Shown here in pieces: positions 41,405-49,824 of a DNA stretch of 64,000 nucleotides. The notes beneath the pieces are model-generated. The model saw only the letters and a program-made list of their open reading frames with translations, did no database searches and was not told the origin of the DNA. Within the stretch, counting starts at the first letter, position 1. Every line of letters begins with the position of its first letter. Source of the DNA: Mesorhizobium loti R88b (lineage in GTDB: Bacteria > Pseudomonadota > Alphaproteobacteria > Rhizobiales > Rhizobiaceae); contig NZ_CP033367.1 in assembly GCF_013170845.1 (NCBI RefSeq), positions 6,015,001 through 6,079,000 of the forward strand, written 5' to 3'. Both the position numbers and the translations under genes were made by a program.

Positions 41405-43239
41405 CCGTGGATCGCTTCCTGCTCGTGGGCACACGCGCGGTGGAAGCCGAGCCGGTCCGGCTCAGCGCCGGCCCGCTCAGCGCCGATTTCGTCAACGGCA
41501 ATCTGCGAACCATCCGCCATGGCGGCACGGAGGTCTTGCGCGCCATCGCCTATATCGTGCGCGACCGCGACTGGGGCACTTACGAGCCAGTGCTGGCGGA
41601 TTTGACCATCGACCAAAGTGCCGATGCTTTCTCCGTCAGTTATACGGCGACCTGCGCCGGACCGGGCGGAAGCCGGCTCGCCTTTTTCGCGACCATCAAG
41701 GGTTCAGCGGACGGACGGCTGGTGTTCGACGTCAGCGCGCTGCCCGAAAGCGATTTCGAGACCAACCGCTGCGGCTTCTGCATCCTGCATCCGATCGCCG
41801 GCCTTGCCGGCAGCCCGGTGATGGTGGAGCACACCGACGGCAGCGTGGTGGCGACGAAACTGCCTGATCTCATCGACCCTTGGCAGCCTTTCAAAAATCT
41901 GCGCGCCATCAAGCATGAAGTGAGCCCCGCCGTCAGCGCCGAATGCCGCATGGAAGGCGACGTTTTCGAGATGGAGGACCAGCGCAACTGGTCCGATGCC
42001 TCCTACAAGACCTATGTGCGGCCACTGGCGCTACCATGGCCCTATGTGTTGCCGGCCGGCGAGACCAACCGCCAGACGATCAGCCTGCGCATTGCCAGCG
42101 ACGCCAAGACGCCGGCTGCAGCCAAGGCATCCGGCGCGGTCCGCGTGACGCTTGGCGAGCCCGGTCCGGCGCTGCCGGATGTCGGCGTCATCATCTATCC
42201 CAGCGATGTCGAGACAGTGCTGGCGAACCTCGCCACCTTGTCCGTGCTCGGCCCGCAACAACTGCTGTTTCACCACGATCCGACGCGCGGTCACGGGCTC
42301 GACGCCCTGCGTTCTTTCGCCCGGCTTGCCGACGCCTATCGCGCCCGGACAACGCTCGAATGTGTGATCGCCTGCACCGGCGATCTCGATGCCGAACTTG
42401 CAGAGGTCGCCGACATGGTGCGCCGGGCAGGTCTGCGGCTCGACGCCATCGCGGTGTCGCCTTCGGTCGACCGGCAGTCGACTCCGCCGGGCAGTGCCTG
42501 GCCGCCCTGCCCACCGCTCGAACATGTCTATGCCGCCGCGCGGCGCGCCTTTCCTGATATCCGTCTCGGTGGCGGCATGTTCAGCTATTTCACCGAGCTC
42601 AACCGCAAGCGCGTTCCGGCCGGACTGCTCGACTTCATCACCCACTGCACCTGCCCGATCGTGCACGCCGCCGACGATCTCAGCGTCATGCAGTCGCTGG
42701 AGGCGTTGCCGTTCATCACCCGGTCGGCGCGGGCGATCTTCGGCGACAAGCCCTACCGGATCGGACCTTCGACCATTGCCATGCGGCAGAACCCCTATGG
42801 CGGCGCGACCAAGGAGAATCCGCGGCGACAGCGCATCGCCATGGCCAACAGTGATCCGCGCCACAACGGCCTGTTCGCGGCCGCATGGACCATCGGCTAT
42901 GCCGCGCGCGTCGCGCCGGCCGGGCTGGAGATGCTGACGTTGTCCGGCTTCACCGGACCGTTCGGTCTGCTGGCGGCATCCGGTGAACCCGTTGCTGAAG
43001 GGTCGCCGCGACCGATCTTCGAGGCCATCAAAGGGCTTTGCGAGCTGTCTGGGCTCGCCGATGTGTCCGCAAGGACAAGCGACGAGACGAGGATTGCGGC
43101 GCTGGCCGGCCGGTCCGCCTCGGGCGAGACCATCGTGTGGCTGGCGAACCTGACGGCGGACGATGTCGCGGTCGACACGTCCGCGCTTGGCCAGGGTCAT
43201 CTCGTCATGGCGCCCTACGCCATTACCCGGATCGGCTAA
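41401..43239 (+). CDS. apnL: D-apionate lactonase
   Basis: A 612-residue protein of the D-apionate lactonase family: an N-terminal beta-rich part (DFVNGNLRTIRHGGTEVLRAIAY; FCILHPIAGLAG) and a TIM-barrel-like middle (GVIIYPSDVETVLANLATL; LGGGMFSYFTELNRKR), resembling glycoside-hydrolase folds. It opens D-apionolactone to D-apionate. GTG 41401 is chosen because it overlaps the apsD stop (GTGA); GTG 41407 is the alternative. The stop lies 4 bp from the convergent GntR gene. The specific name rests on the family plus the full set of apiose genes around it. Confidence 0.87.
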   Translation: MTVDRFLLVGTRAVEAEPVRLSAGPLSADFVNGNLRTIRHGGTEVLRAIAYIVRDRDWGTYEPVLADLTIDQSADAFSVSYTATCAGPGGSRLAFFATIKGSADGRLVFDVSALPESDFETNRCGFCILHPIAGLAGSPVMVEHTDGSVVATKLPDLIDPWQPFKNLRAIKHEVSPAVSAECRMEGDVFEMEDQRNWSDASYKTYVRPLALPWPYVLPAGETNRQTISLRIASDAKTPAAAKASGAVRVTLGEPGPALPDVGVIIYPSDVETVLANLATLSVLGPQQLLFHHDPTRGHGLDALRSFARLADAYRARTTLECVIACTGDLDAELAEVADMVRRAGLRLDAIAVSPSVDRQSTPPGSAWPPCPPLEHVYAAARRAFPDIRLGGGMFSYFTELNRKRVPAGLLDFITHCTCPIVHAADDLSVMQSLEALPFITRSARAIFGDKPYRIGPSTIAMRQNPYGGATKENPRRQRIAMANSDPRHNGLFAAAWTIGYAARVAPAGLEMLTLSGFTGPFGLLAASGEPVAEGSPRPIFEAIKGLCELSGLADVSARTSDETRIAALAGRSASGETIVWLANLTADDVAVDTSALGQGHLVMAPYAITRIG

Positions 43240-43243
43240 GAGC

Positions 43244-43957
43244 CTACTTTTCGGAGTTCATAACGTAGAGCGCGCGCGAGCGTTCGAGATGCTTGATCAT
43301 CGACTTCTCGGCACCCTCGGGGTCCCTCTGCTCGATGCGGTCGACGATCTCTTCGTGCTCGGTCAGCGTATACTTTTCCTTGCCGGTCCAGATCAGCATC
43401 TCGGTGTGATATTCCTTCAGCCAGCCGAGCATGGCCTCGCTGACAGCGACATAGATCGGGTTGCCCGAAATCGCTGCGATCTGGGTGTGGAAGTTCATGT
43501 CGGCGGAAATGAAGGCGTCGGAATCGCCGCGCGCGGCACGCTGCTCGGCGACGGTTGCCTTGAGCCGCTGCACATCCTCGACGGTGGCCTTTTCAGCGGC
43601 CTCCCTGACCATGCCGCGCTCGAAGAAGATGCGCGCGGTCTTGAGGTGCTCGAGCGTGTCCTTCGATGACGACAGGATGATCTTGGCCGCGCCGTCGACC
43701 TGTTTGATGATCGACTTGGCGGTGAGTTGCAGCACCTTGGCCCGCTCGCCATGCGAAATAGCGACAAGCCCCATATTGCTCAGCGCCTGCATCGCCTCGC
43801 GGATGGCCGGCCGGCCAACCTCGAAGCGCTCCATCAATTCGCGCTCCGACGGCATGTCGTCGCCCGGCTGCAGCTCGCCGCTGGTGATCAGCCGCTTCAG
43901 CCTTGCAAAGACTTCGTCGGAAAGTTTGCGCCGGACGATCGGCTCCGAACGGTTCAT
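43244..43957 (-). CDS. GntR family regulator (FadR/FCD subfamily), predicted apiose regulon repressor
   Basis: A 237-residue FadR-type regulator. The winged helix-turn-helix is at residues about 9-75 (RLITSGELQPGDDMPSERELMERFEVGRPAIREAMQAL), and an all-helical FCD ligand-binding domain follows (VLQLTAKSI to the C-terminus), with DMNFHTQIAAISGN contributing metal/ligand residues. It is convergent with apnL and divergent from oiaX-oiaK. Four ATACCAG-type sites stand before every apiose transcription unit, including one overlapping a perfect TATAAT -10 box of its own promoter, so autoregulated repression relieved by a pathway sugar acid is predicted. Confidence 0.92.
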   Translation of the reverse strand: MNRSEPIVRRKLSDEVFARLKRLITSGELQPGDDMPSERELMERFEVGRPAIREAMQALSNMGLVAISHGERAKVLQLTAKSIIKQVDGAAKIILSSSKDTLEHLKTARIFFERGMVREAAEKATVEDVQRLKATVAEQRAARGDSDAFISADMNFHTQIAAISGNPIYVAVSEAMLGWLKEYHTEMLIWTGKEKYTLTEHEEIVDRIEQRDPEGAEKSMIKHLERSRALYVMNSEK

Positions 43958-44080
43958 CGTGACGAATCACTCCCTGGCCCGGTTCCTGTTTAGCATTGCC
44001 GGCGCGATTCCCGGAATGCCTGCGCCTTGCCCGCCGCTTCGCACGAGGTCGGGATATTTGCTTGCAATACTTATGTACTC

Positions 44081-44090
44081 ATTATACCAG
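44081..44090. promoter_or_regulatory. Predicted GntR operator between gntR and oiaX, overlapping the gntR -10 box
   Basis: ATACCAG at 44084-44090, preceded by TACTCATT as at the site upstream of importer 2. On the minus strand, 44086-44081 reads TATAAT, a perfect -10 hexamer pointing towards gntR; TTGCAA at 44062-44067 could be a -35 box pointing towards oiaX. One bound regulator could thus control both divergent units. Confidence 0.65.
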
Positions 44091-44142
44091 ATTTCAGACG
44101 CGACGGAACTTTTTTCGGACCCTTTCGACCGGCCGGCTCCCC

Positions 44143-45393
44143 ATGATCACCTTCACCTATCGCATCGAAACGTCAGATAGCATCGAGGCGCTGGCGGCCA
44201 AGATCGCCAGCGACCAGTCGACCGGCACCTTCGTTGCCCTGCCCGGCGAGACCGAAGAGCTGAAGGCACGCGTGGCAGCGCGAGTGCTGGCGATCCGGCA
44301 TCTGCACGATGCCGAGCAACCGTCCATTCCCGAGGCCGGCAGCGGGCCATTCAAGCGCGCCGATGTCGACATTGCATTCCCGTTCGATGCGATCGGCACG
44401 GACCTTTCGGCGCTTATGACCATCGCCATCGGCGGCACCTATTCGATCAAGGGCCTGTCGGGCATCCGCGTCGTCGACATGAAGCTGCCGCAAGAATTCA
44501 AGGGCGCCCATCCCGGCCCGCAATTCGGCGTCGCGGGCAGCCGCCGTCTGACCGGTGTCGAGGGCCGCCCTATCATCGGCACCATCGTCAAGCCGGCGCT
44601 GGGCTTGCGGCCACCCGAGACGGCCGCGATGGTGGGCGAACTGATCGAGGCCGGCGTCGATTTCATCAAGGACGATGAGAAGCTGATGAGCCCGGCTTAT
44701 TCGCCGCTAGCGGAACGGGTGAAGGCGATCATGCCGCTGATCCTCGACCACGAGCAGAAGACCGGCAAGAAGGTGATGTATGCCTTCGGCATCTCGCATG
44801 CCGACCCGGACGAGATGATGCGCAACCACGATCTGGTGCTTGCGGCCGGCGGCAATTGCGCCGTGGTCAACATCAACTCCATCGGCTTCGGCGGCATGGC
44901 CTATCTCAGAAAGCGCTCCGGCCTGGTGCTGCACGCCCACCGCAATGGCTGGGACATCCTCACCCGCCATCCCGGCCTCGGCATGGATTTCAAGGTGTGG
45001 CAACAGTTCTGGCGGCTGCTTGGCGTCGACCAGTTCCAGATCAACGGCATCGCCTCGAAATACTGGGAGCCGGACGCGTCCTTCATCCGCTCCTTCGAGG
45101 CAGTAACGACACCGCTGTTTTCTCCCGACGATTGCGCCCTGCCGGTCGCCGGCTCAGGCCAATGGGGTGGACAGGCGCCCGAAACCTATGAGCGCACCGG
45201 GCGGACGGTCGATCTGCTCTATCTCTGCGGAGGTGGCATCGTCAGCCATCCGGACGGCCCGGGTGCAGGCGTGCGCGCCGTGCAGCAGGCTTGGCAGGCC
45301 GCAGTCGCCGGCATTCCGCTGGCGGACTATGCCACCAGCCATGTCGAGCTGGCGCGCTCGATCGAAAAGTTCGGCGACGGCAAGGCGGCGTGA
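44143..45393 (+). CDS. oiaX: RuBisCO-like protein, 3-oxo-isoapionate-4-phosphate decarboxylase
   Basis: A 416-residue form IV RuBisCO-like protein. Active-site elements kept: K150 in TIVKPALGL, the carbamylated Lys K176 with metal ligands D178 and E179 in DFIKDDEKL, H264-A-H266-R267 in LHAHRNG, and phosphate-binding glycines in LCGGGIVSHP. Loop 6 is NGIASKYWEP (K306) instead of the RuBisCO GKLEG form, so it is not a CO2-fixing enzyme. With DUF1537 kinase and apnO beside it, the role is decarboxylation of 3-oxo-isoapionate 4-phosphate to L-erythrulose 1-phosphate and CO2. The start has no clear Shine-Dalgarno sequence (GGCTCCCC before ATG). Confidence 0.88.
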   Translation: MITFTYRIETSDSIEALAAKIASDQSTGTFVALPGETEELKARVAARVLAIRHLHDAEQPSIPEAGSGPFKRADVDIAFPFDAIGTDLSALMTIAIGGTYSIKGLSGIRVVDMKLPQEFKGAHPGPQFGVAGSRRLTGVEGRPIIGTIVKPALGLRPPETAAMVGELIEAGVDFIKDDEKLMSPAYSPLAERVKAIMPLILDHEQKTGKKVMYAFGISHADPDEMMRNHDLVLAAGGNCAVVNINSIGFGGMAYLRKRSGLVLHAHRNGWDILTRHPGLGMDFKVWQQFWRLLGVDQFQINGIASKYWEPDASFIRSFEAVTTPLFSPDDCALPVAGSGQWGGQAPETYERTGRTVDLLYLCGGGIVSHPDGPGAGVRAVQQAWQAAVAGIPLADYATSHVELARSIEKFGDGKAA

Positions 45394-46736
45394 GCGAGGT
45401 CATGCAGAACCTGCTGCTGAGCTATTATGGCGACGACCTCACCGGTTCGACCGACGTCATGGAGGCGCTCGAGCTCGGCGGTGTGTCGACGGTGCTGTTC
45501 ATGCGCCAGCCGGACGCGGCGCAGCTCGCGCAATTCTCGCACTGCCGCGCTGTTGGGCTGGCAGGCACCAGCCGCAGCGAGACGCCGCAGTGGATGGACA
45601 CGCATCTCAAGGATGCCTTCGGCTGGCTGAAGACGTTGAACGCCGCCATCTGCCACTACAAGATCTGCTCGACCTTCGATTCCAGCCCGATGATCGGCAA
45701 CATCGGCCGGGCGATCGAGATCGGACGCGCCGTCTTTGCACAGGACTGCGTGCCGCTGCTGGTCGGCGCACCGCAGCTCAAACGCTACACGGCGTTCGGC
45801 CATCTGTTCGCGGCCTATCGCGACCGATACTACCGCATCGACCGCCATCCGGTGATGAGCCGCCACCCGACCACGCCGATGGACGAAGCGGACCTTCTGA
45901 TCCATCTGTCGCGGCAGACCGAGCTTGCCTCGGGATTGCTCGATCTGGCGACGCTGCAGTCCGCGTCGCGATCGCAGGCATTCGATCACCTTGTCAGGAA
46001 TAGCGCGGCCATCGTGCTTGTCGATGTCGACAGCCGGGAGACCCAGGCGCTGGCTGGCAAGGAGATATGGCACAGGCGCAAGCCAAGCGGTTCCTTCGTC
46101 GCCGGCTCCTCCGGCATCGAGTATGCATTGCTCGCCGAATGGGCGGAGGCTGCCACCGTGGACGCCGAGCCTCGCTTTTCGCCGCCGGGCGCAGCCGATC
46201 GGATCGCGGTGGTGTCGGGCAGCTGCTCGCCGACCACGGAACGGCAGATCCGCCATGCGCTGACCGACGGCTTCGACGGCATCAACGTTGATCCGGTAGA
46301 ACTGATCTCAGAGACTTCCGAACAAGCGATCGCGCGCGCGGCGACGGCGGCCCGCGGCAGCTTGCAGGCCGGGCGCAGCGTCATCCTCTACACTGCGCTC
46401 GGGCCCACGGCGGATCGCGGCACCGAGATCGACCGCCAGGAAGGTGCTCGCCACAAGCTCGGCCGCGGCCTTGGCACGTTGCTTCGGCAACTGACCGAGC
46501 AGCAGGAATTAAAGCGTGTCATCATCGCCGGCGGCGACACGTCGAGCCACGCGCTGGGACAGATGGGCGTCGATGCGCTGACGGTCAGGATGCCGCTGCC
46601 CGCCTCGCCGGGTTCGCCACTGTGCGTCGCCCATTCGCGTGTCAATGCCATCGACGGGCTGGAGGTCGCGCTGAAGGGTGGGCAGGTCGGAACCGACCGC
46701 TATTTCTCAGCCATTCGCGACGGTCGTGGTGGTTGA
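45390..46736 (+). CDS. oiaK: 3-oxo-isoapionate kinase (DUF1537/four-carbon acid sugar kinase family)
   Basis: A 448-residue kinase from GTG 45390, which overlaps the oiaX stop (GTGA); ATG 45402 is the alternative start. The N-terminal substrate domain begins LLSYYGDDLTGSTDVMEAL, diagnostic of DUF1537, and the C-terminal nucleotide-binding domain has VVSGSCSPTTERQI and IIAGGDTSSHALGQMG. It phosphorylates 3-oxo-isoapionate with ATP, making the substrate for the RuBisCO-like decarboxylase encoded just upstream. Specific name inferred from the co-occurring apiose genes; the family also includes erythronate and threonate kinases. Confidence 0.87.
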   Translation: MSEVMQNLLLSYYGDDLTGSTDVMEALELGGVSTVLFMRQPDAAQLAQFSHCRAVGLAGTSRSETPQWMDTHLKDAFGWLKTLNAAICHYKICSTFDSSPMIGNIGRAIEIGRAVFAQDCVPLLVGAPQLKRYTAFGHLFAAYRDRYYRIDRHPVMSRHPTTPMDEADLLIHLSRQTELASGLLDLATLQSASRSQAFDHLVRNSAAIVLVDVDSRETQALAGKEIWHRRKPSGSFVAGSSGIEYALLAEWAEAATVDAEPRFSPPGAADRIAVVSGSCSPTTERQIRHALTDGFDGINVDPVELISETSEQAIARAATAARGSLQAGRSVILYTALGPTADRGTEIDRQEGARHKLGRGLGTLLRQLTEQQELKRVIIAGGDTSSHALGQMGVDALTVRMPLPASPGSPLCVAHSRVNAIDGLEVALKGGQVGTDRYFSAIRDGRGG

Positions 46737-46737
46737 C

Positions 46738-46806
46738 GTTACACTTCTAATTTTAAAGTGAAAATTGTCGAAAAAATATTCTGAGGTTACACCAACTATC
46801 GGGGCC
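46738..46806 (+). repeat. Intergenic repeat family, copy B (right end missing)
   Basis: Begins 1 bp after the oiaK stop. It shares with copy C the left block (TTACACTTCTAATTTTAAAG here, TTACGCTTTTGATTTTAAAG there), the GAAAAT and AAAAAATA blocks, and CACCAACTATCGGG. The match stops at 46806; the right arm (AATCGG..CGATTT..TTGCAC) is absent and an hlyD-like fragment starts in its place. Same orientation as copies A and C. Confidence 0.75.
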
Positions 46807-46974
46807 TGTGCGCGGCAGGCTGACACGAACCGTGTAGAAGCCCGCGCCGCTGCGCTCGTCGACGCTGAGATCGGCGGAGATCTCGTTGACCACCCCGTTC
46901 AGTTCCGGCGTCACGCGCTGATTGAATGCCGAGAGCTTCAGCGCAACATCCTGACCCATATGTCCAGACGCCAC
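46807..46974 (-). pseudogene. Remnant of an HlyD/PrsE-type type I secretion adaptor
   Basis: About 48 codons on the minus strand (46956 down to 46813) read GQDVALKLSAFNQRVTPELN, then GVVNEISADLSVDER and GAGFYTVRVSLP. This is the conserved C-terminal region of membrane-fusion proteins of type I secretion systems (HlyD/PrsE family), normally around residues 340-400 of a 430-residue protein. Both ends are lost: the 3' side breaks off exactly where repeat copy B begins, and upstream there is no further family sequence before the next gene. It is a dead fragment, left by deletion or recombination. Confidence 0.75.
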
Positions 46975-46986
46975 TGGTCTGCAGTG

Positions 46987-48165
46987 CTAGACGACAGGTT
47001 TCAACAGGGCACGATCCGCGATTTCCATGCCGAAACCGGGCGCGCTTCCGATCTTCAGCCGGCCGTTGCCTGGCAGTTCCTCGCCGGAAAACAATTTGCC
47101 GAACACTGGCCGGATCGTCCGGCCGTCCGGGCTGGCCGCCACATATTCGCAGAGCGGTTCGGCCGGCTGGCTGGCGATGAAGTGGTAGGAGTAAGGGCCG
47201 GAGCCGTGTGGGATGACGGGGATGTCATAGGCCGCGGCATGGGAGGCGATCTGTAGAAGCGCGGTCAATCCGCCGACCCACATGACATCGGGCTGCAGGA
47301 TGTCGACGGTCCTCTCCTTGATCAGCTCGCGAAAACCGTAACGCGTGTATTCGTGTTCGCCGGTCGTCCATTTCAGCGTCGGATGCGCCTGCTTCAACAG
47401 CCGGAACCCGTCGACATCGTCGGGGTGCAGCACTTCCTCCCACCAGAAGATGCCGAGATGCTTGGCTGCCTCGGCCAGGCGGATGGCATAGGGGACGGTG
47501 AGCGACATGTAGCAATCGACCATCAGCGGGTAGTCGGCGCCCACCTTCTCGCGCTGGGCCGAGAGATAGGCGACGTTCTTGACCAGGCCGCCCTCGCCGT
47601 CGAAATGGCTGTGCGGCAGGGGCACCTTGGCGCCCCAGAAACCGAGCTCCTTGACCGCGTCGGGTGCCGGGCCGGTGCAGTAGAAGCTGATCTCGTCGTG
47701 GCATTTGCCGCCGATCAGATTGTAGACCGGTTCGTCGCGGAGCTTGCCGATCAAATCCCACAGCGCCAGATCGACGACAGAGATGGTGGCGATCGGCAGG
47801 CCCTTGCGGCCATAGGGCATCGAGGCACGGAACATCTGGTCCCAGATCCTGGTGATGTTGCGCGCATCCTCGCCAATCAGAAACCGCGAAAAGTGATGCT
47901 TGACCAGCCAGGCGGCGGGGTAACCGCCGAACCCCGTGGCGACGCCGGTGACGCCGGCTTCGGTTTCGAGCTCGACCACGATCGAGCCCATCACGCCGAT
48001 CCCCCAGGAGGAGCGCGACGCCTTGTATTGTTGGTGACCCGACATCGGATTTGCGATCAGCGTGTCGATCAGCCAATGGCCCTTGCCCTGCTGGAAATAG
48101 TCGCCGCCGTCGCCCTCGCTCTCGACGAGAAAGACGCGCACATCCTTGATGGTGAAATTCGGCAT
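46987..48165 (-). CDS. rhmD: L-rhamnonate dehydratase (enolase superfamily)
   Basis: A 392-residue enolase-superfamily enzyme. The N-terminal GGDYFQQGKGHWLIDTLIANP matches the rhamnonate dehydratase cap that closes over the substrate. Barrel residues are in place: metal ligands D217 (LMVDCYMS), E243 (WWEEVLHP) and E270 (TTGEHEY), and the catalytic H320 in VIPHGSGPYSYHF. It removes water from L-rhamnonate to give 2-keto-3-deoxy-L-rhamnonate. Last gene of the minus-strand rhamnose unit; its stop is only 12 bp from the hlyD remnant. Related sugar acids such as L-lyxonate may also be accepted. Confidence 0.9.
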   Translation of the reverse strand: MPNFTIKDVRVFLVESEGDGGDYFQQGKGHWLIDTLIANPMSGHQQYKASRSSWGIGVMGSIVVELETEAGVTGVATGFGGYPAAWLVKHHFSRFLIGEDARNITRIWDQMFRASMPYGRKGLPIATISVVDLALWDLIGKLRDEPVYNLIGGKCHDEISFYCTGPAPDAVKELGFWGAKVPLPHSHFDGEGGLVKNVAYLSAQREKVGADYPLMVDCYMSLTVPYAIRLAEAAKHLGIFWWEEVLHPDDVDGFRLLKQAHPTLKWTTGEHEYTRYGFRELIKERTVDILQPDVMWVGGLTALLQIASHAAAYDIPVIPHGSGPYSYHFIASQPAEPLCEYVAASPDGRTIRPVFGKLFSGEELPGNGRLKIGSAPGFGMEIADRALLKPVV

Positions 48166-48184
48166 GACGGGATCCAGCTACGCC

Positions 48185-48244
48185 CTCTAGTTCTGATGGA
48201 AGACTTCTAACTCTGATGGAAGAATTCTAATTCTGGTGAAAGAC
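48185..48244 (-). repeat. Three tandem 20-bp units: triplicated 3' end of rhaM
   Basis: Units at 48225-48244, 48205-48224 and 48185-48204. On the minus strand each contains a version of TTCCATCAGA(A/G)TTAG, i.e. codons for FHQ(N/S) and a TAG stop at the same place (48227, 48207, 48187). The first unit is the real end of rhaM; the other two are non-coding copies behind it in the gap before rhmD. Units differ from each other at 3-5 positions, so the duplication is not brand new. Confidence 0.8.
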
Positions 48245-48544
48245 TGGCGTGAGTTCGACGACCTGCGGCGTGCCGTCATCATTGTAGTCCATGATGTCGG
48301 CCATGAATTTCCACCAGCGCCGGTTGATCTCGGTGCCTGGCAGCGCGGCCATCGTGTGGTCCTTGGTTCGTATCAGCGTGGCGAACAGGAAGTCGGTTTC
48401 GGCGTCGTGCCAGATCGAATAGTCGGAGACACCGGCATCGCGCAGCGCTTGCGTCAATTCGGGCCAGATCTCATCATGCCGCTTCTTGTATTCGGCGATG
48501 CGGCCCGGATGGACCTTCATGCGAAAAGCGATGCGCTCGGCCAT
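48227..48544 (-). CDS. rhaM: L-rhamnose mutarotase
   Basis: A 105-residue RhaM/RhaU-type mutarotase, the usual size. It opens [28 protein letters not shown], with the catalytic His of the KRHDEIWPE segment, and has [17 protein letters not shown] and [11 protein letters not shown], all diagnostic. It interconverts the alpha and beta anomers of L-rhamnose so that the dehydrogenase can use them. It starts 12 bp after the SDR gene. Its final codons are repeated twice behind the stop. Confidence 0.94.
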   Translation of the reverse strand: MAERIAFRMKVHPGRIAEYKKRHDEIWPELTQALRDAGVSDYSIWHDAETDFLFATLIRTKDHTMAALPGTEINRRWWKFMADIMDYNDDGTPQVVELTPVFHQN

Positions 48545-48556
48545 TCGCGTTCCTCC

Positions 48557-49342
48557 CTATTGCAGGTTGACGTATAGCCCGCCATCAACGAGCAGCGCGG
48601 CGCCCGTGACATAGGACGCCATGTCCGAAGCCAGGAAGGCCACGACCTTGGCGACGTCGGACGGTTCGCCGAAGCGGCCGAGCGGGATGCGCTTGTCGAG
48701 ATAGGCGCGCTTTTGCGGGTCGGACCAGTCGTCCTTGTTGATGTCGGTGGCGATGGCGCCCGGCATGACGGAATTGCAGCGGATGCCATAAGGACCAAGC
48801 GCGATGGCCACGGACTGCATCAGCGAATGAACGCCCGCCTTGGTCGGCGTGTAATGGCTCTGCATGGCGCCGCCCACCAGCGCCGAGATCGACGACGTGG
48901 CGACAATGGCGCCGCCCGTGCCTTGGTCCTTCATGCGGTTGGCCGCCGCCTGCACCGCAAAGAAGGCGCCGTTCAGATTGACGTCGACCACTTGCCGCAG
49001 CAGTTCGGGCGGCATGTCGAGGAATGTGTGGAACGGGCAAATACCCGCATTGGAGGCCAGGATGTCGACGCCGCCAAAGGCATCGACCGCAGCCTGCACC
49101 AGTTCGGTGCTGACCGCAGGCTCGGCGATGTTGCCTTCTATGGCGATGGCCTTGCGGCCAAGCGCCTCGATCTCGGCCACAGTCTCGTCAGCCGCTTTAT
49201 CGCGCGAAAATCCGCTATCCGCGCCGCCGAAATAATTGATGACCACGTCGGCACCCTGGCGAGCGAACTCGACCGCGATGCCGCGGCCGATGCCACGTGA
49301 GCCGCCGGTGACGATGGCGCGTTTTCCTTCAAGCAGCATCAA
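48557..49342 (-). CDS. SDR family oxidoreductase, probable L-rhamnose 1-dehydrogenase
   Basis: A 261-residue classical short-chain dehydrogenase. Cofactor motif TGGSRGIG (12-19), NAG at 98-100, catalytic S150/S151 region (ATSSIS), Y164 and K168 in SHYTPTKAG. The extended loop after the first strand (FGGADSGFSRDKAADET) is seen in L-rhamnose 1-dehydrogenases, which make L-rhamnono-lactone with NAD(P)+. Its position directly before rhaM and rhmD supports this. No lactonase gene is adjacent; spontaneous opening or ApnL could fill the gap. Confidence 0.85.
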   Translation of the reverse strand: MMLLEGKRAIVTGGSRGIGRGIAVEFARQGADVVINYFGGADSGFSRDKAADETVAEIEALGRKAIAIEGNIAEPAVSTELVQAAVDAFGGVDILASNAGICPFHTFLDMPPELLRQVVDVNLNGAFFAVQAAANRMKDQGTGGAIVATSSISALVGGAMQSHYTPTKAGVHSLMQSVAIALGPYGIRCNSVMPGAIATDINKDDWSDPQKRAYLDKRIPLGRFGEPSDVAKVVAFLASDMASYVTGAALLVDGGLYVNLQ

Positions 49343-49350
49343 GTCGGCCC

Positions 49351-49812
49351 CTAGCGGATGCGGAACGGGATCGGATCGGCGCCGGAGAGCACGTCGAGCG
49401 TGGTTTTGCGGATATGCGCGACGTGCGCTGCCATCGCAACTTCAGCAGCCTTGGGGTCGCCGGCCGCGAGAGCACTGACGATGGCGTCGTGATCCCTGGC
49501 CGACTGGTCGAGCACGCCAGGCATTTCTGACGCCTTCCTGCGCTGGTCGACGGCGAGGCTATAAAGCGATCGTGAGACTTGATCGAGAAAGGCGTTGTTG
49601 GCCGCGGTTCCGATCAGCTCGTGAAACTCGACATCGGCAACGCGAAACGCCACCGCATCGCTGACGGTGCGATAGGCCACCTCGACCAGTTCGGCGAAGC
49701 GTTCGAGCTGCTGCCGCGGCGTCGAGGCCACAAATCCCGCCGACGGCATCGTTGGAATGCGCTCTGCCGTATTGCTCGACGCGATGTATCGTTCGGCGCG
49801 CAGCGGCCGCAT
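49351..49812 (-). pseudogene. Truncated GntR regulator: FCD ligand-binding domain only
   Basis: The 153-residue frame matches only the FCD domain of a FadR-type regulator, from about its first-second helix (ERYIASSNTAERIPTM) through RVADVEFHELIGTAANNAFLD to DHDAIVSALAAGDPKAAEVAMAAHV and the C-terminus. The DNA-binding winged helix, which should occupy about 75 residues in front, is absent: upstream in all three minus frames lies only the antisense of the isomerase gene. With 12 bp between this frame and the divergent start at 49825 there is also no room for a shared promoter. A deletion removed the regulator head and probably the old promoter region. Confidence 0.75.
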
Positions 49813-49824
49813 GGAGGAGGTGGA

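Noticed and set aside
44143..45393. RuBisCO large subunit (CO2 fixation)
   Set aside because: Keeps the KDDE metal site but has NGIASKYWEP in place of loop 6 and sits with apiose genes, without a small subunit or phosphoribulokinase; it is a RuBisCO-like protein.
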